Shown here: positions 4,904 to 7,635 of the stretch, piece after piece
Numbering within the stretch: position 1 is the first letter of the stretch
Layout of the letters: each line of letters starts with the position of its first letter
Origin: Clostridia bacterium
GTDB lineage: Bacteria; Bacillota; Clostridia; Lutisporales; Lutisporaceae
Reading direction: 5' to 3'
NCBI GenBank assembly: GCA_029256365.1
Contig: JAQSYB010000084.1
Span: 1-7,635, forward strand
DNA length: 7,635 nucleotides
Program-made: the position numbers and the translations under genes
The notes under the pieces: generated by a model
The model's database searches: none
Seen by the model: only the letters and a program-made list of their open reading frames with translations
Told to the model about the DNA's origin: nothing

Positions 4904-5827
4904 GTGCGTAAAAGAAAAGTAAAAGACCCTATTATAGGCATTGTAAATGCGAAGTATAGTGACAACTGTATCAAGGAAGCTCTTGATCTCATCCATTCGG
5001 ATAAAATTCTAGGACCTCATCAAGTTGTGGTGATTACTGCGAATATGGTAGACAATAAATCTGCAGATTCAGGAACTGTAGTGCATCCAGATTTGCTGAG
5101 AAAGGTCATACGATATGTGAAGCAGTTTCATCCTTCTAGAGTCGTTGTTGCAGCGGGCTCTGGCGGAGCCCCAACCAAGCGGGTCTTTGATGAAATTGGC
5201 TTTAGCAAGGTGATAACGGAAGAATTGGTGGAGTTTGTGGACTTAAATTCTGGTCCTTACACAGAAATCCTACTAAGCAGCAAAATCGTGCCATCTACTA
5301 AGATCAACAAGCTCTTTGAGGAAGCGGATGTGCATATATCCTTTACACCAATTAAAATGCACAAGGAGGCTACGGTTTCTCTAGGAATCAAAAATATAGC
5401 ATTGTCCTGGCCTCCGGCAGAAATACACGGCATGCCGAAGCTGAAGCTGGGAATACATGAGGATCTTCACGAATTTATCTATGCAATGGGAGAGGTATTT
5501 CCCATTGATATCACCATACTGACAGGTATGAATGGAATGTACGGAACGGGTCCAAGTGATGGAAAGGCAGTCCATTCAGATTTAATCATAGCAGGTACGG
5601 ATCCCGTTGCAACGGATGCAGTAGGTGCGAGGGTAATGGGATTTTTGCCGCAAGCGGTGCAGTATCTTTTTAGATTATATAGAAGAGGTATTGGAGAAGC
5701 GGATGTGAAGCGCATGGATATGAGAGGAATCCCTCTGATACAAGCAGAGGAAACATTTAGTATGGCAGCCTTGGGTCAAAAAATTGCAATAGACAGAAGC
5801 AGCATACTTTCTGTACATGGACAGTGA
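4904..5827 (+). CDS. DUF362 domain-containing protein
   Basis: This 307-residue protein starts at GTG and carries one DUF362 domain along most of its length. Recognisable segments are VVVAAGSGGAPTKRVFDEIG (80-99), ISFTPIKMHKEATVSLGIKN (145-164), equivalent to the family's 'PKxKTH...xLKN' motif, GMNGMYGTGPSDGK (208-221) and GTDPVATDAVGARVMGF (231-247). Many DUF362 proteins carry a C-terminal ferredoxin-like 4Fe-4S domain; here the protein ends without any CxxCxxC cluster and has a single cysteine (Cys22), so it is the stand-alone form. There is no signal peptide or membrane helix. The molecular function of the family is not settled, and none is assigned. It follows the RNA-modification gene pair by 46 nt but is separated from it by a terminator-like hairpin; no independent promoter is evident. 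No clear terminator follows it. Confidence 0.88.
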   Translation: MRKRKVKDPIIGIVNAKYSDNCIKEALDLIHSDKILGPHQVVVITANMVDNKSADSGTVVHPDLLRKVIRYVKQFHPSRVVVAAGSGGAPTKRVFDEIGFSKVITEELVEFVDLNSGPYTEILLSSKIVPSTKINKLFEEADVHISFTPIKMHKEATVSLGIKNIALSWPPAEIHGMPKLKLGIHEDLHEFIYAMGEVFPIDITILTGMNGMYGTGPSDGKAVHSDLIIAGTDPVATDAVGARVMGFLPQAVQYLFRLYRRGIGEADVKRMDMRGIPLIQAEETFSMAALGQKIAIDRSSILSVHGQ

Positions 5828-5926
5828 GCTTTTATGAACTGATAAGGAAAATCAACGAAAACAGAGGAGAATGGAAGACTTTGAGAGCTAATTGCTTTAT
5901 TTACGGATAGCAGTACATAGAACGGT

Positions 5927-5940
5927 TTAACCATGGTTAA
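5927..5940. promoter_or_regulatory. 14-bp perfect palindrome, candidate operator
   Basis: TTAACCATGGTTAA is exactly self-complementary. Its centre lies about 57 bp upstream of the predicted transcription start (about 5991), a position suited to a dimeric transcription factor acting as activator. The protein that would bind is unknown, and a chance palindrome in AT-rich DNA cannot be excluded. Confidence 0.35.
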
Positions 5941-5975
5941 TAGGGATTGGTCGGCAAGCAAAGCCCCAAAATCAA

Positions 5976-5984
5976 TGGTATAAT
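5976..5984 (+). promoter_or_regulatory. Extended -10 promoter of the 53-aa gene
   Basis: TGGTATAAT contains a perfect TATAAT (5979-5984) and the upstream TG of an extended -10 element. No good -35 box is found 16-18 bp upstream. The predicted start near 5991 gives a leader of roughly 105 nt. Confidence 0.6.
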
Positions 5985-6096
5985 GGAAGCATAGGTTATG
6001 TAAAAATGATTTTGAGGCTGTTTGGAGGTGTTCACCAAGTTAGAAAAGGAAGTTTATTATTATCATAACCAAATTCGAAAGGAAGAGGTGTCATTT

Positions 6097-6258
6097 ATGA
6101 AAGGTAATAATAAAGTATTACTTTCCAACTTGAAATACTTGAAAAACCTTGAAAAGCTTGTAGAAATTCAAAACAAACTGAACGAAAACAAGGTTATTCA
6201 GGAAGCAAGAGCAAATCAAGGAAGTAATAGCTTTACAGCTACAAACCCAATCGTATAA
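6097..6258 (+). CDS. Small leucine-rich protein of unknown function (53 aa)
   Basis: The product is a 53-residue protein from ATG 6097, six bases after GGAAGAGGTG, a strong SD. The same frame is open further upstream to 6022, but that start would lie within another SD-like run and the extra residues look like translated leader. The first 30 residues are rich in Leu, Lys and Asn with leucines spaced as in an amphipathic helix (KVLLSNLKYLKNLEKLVEI), and the rest (about 34-53) is polar and probably disordered. It has no cysteine, signal peptide or membrane segment. It has a private promoter, a long leader and a strong terminator, so it forms a monocistronic unit. I do not recognise the family. 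Low similarity to anything I can name means function is unassigned; it could also be a short coding portion of a regulatory RNA. Confidence 0.6.
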   Translation: MKGNNKVLLSNLKYLKNLEKLVEIQNKLNENKVIQEARANQGSNSFTATNPIV

Positions 6259-6263
6259 ACCAC

Positions 6264-6291
6264 AAAAACTCGGCAAACACCGAGTTTTTTT
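6264..6291 (+). terminator. Rho-independent terminator of the 53-aa gene
   Basis: AAAAACTCGG (6264-6273) pairs perfectly with CCGAGTTTTT (6280-6289) around the loop CAAACA, with T residues continuing to 6291 and a further TT after one A. It begins 6 nt after the stop codon. This is a textbook terminator. Confidence 0.92.
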
Positions 6292-6296
6292 ATTCC

Positions 6297-6343
6297 CCAA
6301 ATCTTCTCTTTTTGGTGCCAGGCACCAAAGAAAGAAGATTTGG
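6297..6343. repeat. Long palindrome 1 with GGTGCC-A-GGCACC core
   Basis: Two 23-nt arms (6297-6319 and 6321-6343) pair around a single central A (6320) with one mismatch (6308/6332) and one G-U pair (6310/6330). The GC-rich core GGTGCCAGGCACC (6314-6326) is flanked by AT-rich arms (CCAAATCTTCT / AGAAGATTTGG). No U-run follows on either strand, so it is not an ordinary terminator. It resembles REP-like intergenic palindromes. Confidence 0.8.
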
Positions 6344-6349
6344 CAGGCT

Positions 6350-6390
6350 AAACTTGATTTTTTGGTGCCTGGCACCATAAAATCAAGTTT
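6350..6390. repeat. Long palindrome 2 with GGTGCC-T-GGCACC core
   Basis: Two 20-nt arms (6350-6369 and 6371-6390) pair around a central T (6370) with a single mismatch (6362/6378). The core GGTGCCTGGCACC (6364-6376) is the reverse complement of the core of palindrome 1, while the outer arms (AAACTTGATTTT / AAAATCAAGTTT) are unrelated to those of palindrome 1. The two elements are separated by six bases (6344-6349) and lie in inverted orientation with respect to the core. Confidence 0.8.
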
Positions 6391-6424
6391 TGATTCGGCT
6401 ATATTATTTCCGACAAAGTTGTAA

Positions 6425-6435
6425 TAGAATATAAG
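6425..6435 (+). promoter_or_regulatory. Possible -10 region of the MFS transporter gene
   Basis: Two overlapping near-matches to TATAAT occur: TAGAAT (6425-6430) and TATAAG (6430-6435). A GACA-containing sequence (CCGACA, 6410-6415) is the closest -35 candidate, but its spacing to the second box is only 14 bp. The assignment is weak; it is listed because the gene follows a terminator and needs a promoter in this stretch. Confidence 0.3.
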
Positions 6436-6466
6436 TGTAGTTTATTTTTTATTAGGTGGGGTTAAG

Positions 6467-7635
6467 ATGGATTTTTCAACAATACGAAGCAAGCATTTTC
6501 CTGCCCTGTCGCATAGAGATTTCAGATTATTTTGGTCGGGACAATGTGTATCACTAATAGGCACTTGGATGCAGAATATAGGGCAGTCCTGGTTGGTTTA
6601 TCAAATGACCAATTCCTCCTTTCTACTTGGCTTTATCAGTACGCTTCAGTTTACTCCAGTACTACTGTTTTCACTTCCCATAGGTGTTATTATAGATCGA
6701 TATCCAAAGAAGAAGATTCTTTTTGCTGTTCAGTGTGGCATGATGACCACAGCTTTTACATTGTCTTTCTTATTGTTTATGGGTTGGGCTGCTTATTGGA
6801 ACATTGCTATATTGGCCACCGTCTTAGGGATATTAAACAGCATTGATATGCCAGTAAGGCAGTCTTTTATGGTAGAGCTGGCATCAAAGGAGCATTTGAT
6901 GAACGCAATTGCATTGAATTCTACGGTATTCAATGCTGCGAGAATAATTGGACCAAGTATAGCAGGCTTGGTATTCGACTCATATGGTGCTGCCGCATGC
7001 TTCTTGGTAAATGGATTATCCTTCATTCCTGTTTTGATAGGAATTCATAAAATTGAGGCACAGGGCTTGTGTCAAAAAAAGCGAAGCAGCGATGTTTTGT
7101 CTGATATAAAAGAAGGCTTATCATACATAATTAAAAGTCCTGAGGTAAAAACTACTGTATTGATGGTAGGTTTTAACAATGCAATCGTTATGAATTTTAT
7201 GATAATGATACCTGTTATGGCAAGAACCGTGTTTAACGGGGATTCAAAGGTATATGGCTATCTCATGGCAGCCCTGGGTATTGGGGCCTTTTCTGGCGCA
7301 CTAATCTTAGCGGCTACAAGCTACAAAGGACTCCGAAGCAAGCTGCAAATGTCCGCCTTTTTAGGGGTGGCTGCATTTGTATTAATAGAAGGTCTTGTGC
7401 GAAATTATTATGTTGCATTTATATTCTTTATATTTGCTGGTTTCTGTATGACCACAGCTTTGTCATCCTCCAATACGACATTGCAGCTCCATTCTCCTGA
7501 TGAGCTAAGGGGTAGAATCATGAGCGTATATTCCTTGGTAGTAGGTGGAACGGCTCCAATAGGAAGCTTGTATTCCGGCATCATGTGTGAGAAATTTGGT
7601 GTTAGCACGACCTTTGTTATAAATGGCTTATTGGG
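6467..7635 (+). CDS. MFS transporter, MFS_3 (EntS-like) group, truncated at right edge
   Basis: This is an integral membrane permease of the major facilitator superfamily, probably a proton-driven exporter. 389 codons are visible without a stop; relatives are about 400-430 residues, so only the last segment is missing. The start ATG follows AGGTGGGG by 5 nt. The N-terminus HRDFRLFWSGQCVSLIGTWM (17-36) with the following QNIGQSWLVY is typical of the MFS_3 group (enterobactin exporter EntS and relatives). MFS motif A is seen as PIGVIIDRYPKKK (71-83) in the loop after the second helix. Many hydrophobic segments follow, with a hydrophilic central loop around residues 200-225, and ELRGRIMSVY (about 346-355) as the motif-A counterpart in the C-terminal half. 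Substrate cannot be inferred; no siderophore genes or evident Fur box are nearby. Twin palindromes lie 77-170 nt upstream. Confidence 0.92.
   Translation, partial: MDFSTIRSKHFPALSHRDFRLFWSGQCVSLIGTWMQNIGQSWLVYQMTNSSFLLGFISTLQFTPVLLFSLPIGVIIDRYPKKKILFAVQCGMMTTAFTLSFLLFMGWAAYWNIAILATVLGILNSIDMPVRQSFMVELASKEHLMNAIALNSTVFNAARIIGPSIAGLVFDSYGAAACFLVNGLSFIPVLIGIHKIEAQGLCQKKRSSDVLSDIKEGLSYIIKSPEVKTTVLMVGFNNAIVMNFMIMIPVMARTVFNGDSKVYGYLMAALGIGAFSGALILAATSYKGLRSKLQMSAFLGVAAFVLIEGLVRNYYVAFIFFIFAGFCMTTALSSSNTTLQLHSPDELRGRIMSVYSLVVGGTAPIGSLYSGIMCEKFGVSTTFVINGLL

Larger units (their letters stand above)
5828..6096 (+). other. Intergenic region and long leader before the 53-aa gene
   Basis: This 269-bp stretch holds no credible gene. 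Its only short frames after an SD-like run (GAGGAGA then ATG at 5871) stop after six codons. It contains a 14-bp perfect palindrome (5927-5940), an extended -10 promoter (5976-5984) and a leader of about 105 nt. The leader has an additional SD-like GGAGGTG at 6024-6030 that is not followed by a usable start codon at normal spacing; the frame from 6022 to 6097 is open but looks non-coding. Confidence 0.6.

Noticed and set aside
6022..6096. N-terminal extension of the 53-aa protein from TTG 6022 or GTG 6028
   Set aside because: Those codons lie inside the SD-like run GGAGGTG, so no SD precedes them at usable spacing. ATG 6097 has a proper SD six bases upstream.
6118..6378. Minus-strand open frame of 86 codons across the 53-aa gene, its terminator and both palindromes
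   Set aside because: It has no SD, is antisense to a better-supported gene, and part of its length is translated palindrome (giving VPGTK and LAPK type sequence). It is a shadow of repeats, not a gene.
6297..6390. The twin palindromes as ordinary transcription terminators
   Set aside because: Neither is followed by a U-run on either strand, the 53-aa gene already has a strong terminator just upstream, and there is no gene converging from the right.
6532..6846. Plus-strand 104-codon open frame inside the MFS gene
   Set aside because: It lies out of frame within a clear MFS transporter that runs from 6467 to the edge; its composition is not protein-like and it has no SD.
6743..7461. 14-nt direct repeat ATGACCACAGCTTT (6743-6756 and 7448-7461) within the transporter gene
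   Set aside because: Both copies encode MTTA in frame in separate membrane helices and are 705 bp apart. Nothing around them is repeated, so chance in hydrophobic-helix coding is sufficient.

Overview
The window reads as chromosomal DNA of a low-GC Gram-positive bacterium, most likely a member of the Clostridia. The grounds are AT-rich codon use, strong purine-rich Shine-Dalgarno (SD) sites before nearly every gene, several compact Rho-independent terminators, sigma-A-like promoters with TATAAT boxes, and families common in clostridial genomes. The genus cannot be fixed from the sequence alone. There is no prophage, CRISPR array, tRNA, rRNA or intact insertion sequence here. Most genes are ordinary housekeeping or metabolic types.

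Left part (1-1546, plus strand): the 3' five-sixths of argC (arginine biosynthesis) is followed 40 nt later by a GNAT acetyltransferase. This unit ends at a long hairpin that lies between it and a convergent minus-strand gene. That gene (1548-1886) encodes a small ArsC/Spx-like thioredoxin-fold protein. It has a near-consensus promoter, a probable TTG start and a hairpin at the 5' end of its predicted mRNA. Divergent from it is a 49-codon gene for a four-cysteine miniprotein (2051-2200).

Middle part (2204-5827, plus strand): a single-domain cupin has its own extended -10 promoter and terminator. It is followed by a translationally coupled pair (stop and start overlap in TAATG): an RluA-family pseudouridine synthase and a class I SAM-dependent methyltransferase of the Methyltransf_32 type. 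A DUF362 protein comes next. Its SD site lies inside the 3' arm of a terminator-like hairpin whose U-run touches the GTG start codon.

Right part (5828-7635): a short monocistronic unit has an extended -10 promoter, a roughly 100-nt leader, a 53-codon gene of unknown function and a strong terminator. Immediately after it come two back-to-back long palindromes that share a GGTGCC-N-GGCACC core but have different, individually self-complementary flanks. An MFS_3-type transporter gene then runs off the right edge.

The most unusual items are the twin palindromes at 6297-6390, the SD-containing hairpin before the DUF362 gene, the two unrecognised small genes, and the coupled pair of probable RNA-modification enzymes. 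I see no clear new multi-gene system; these are leads, each with a stated test.
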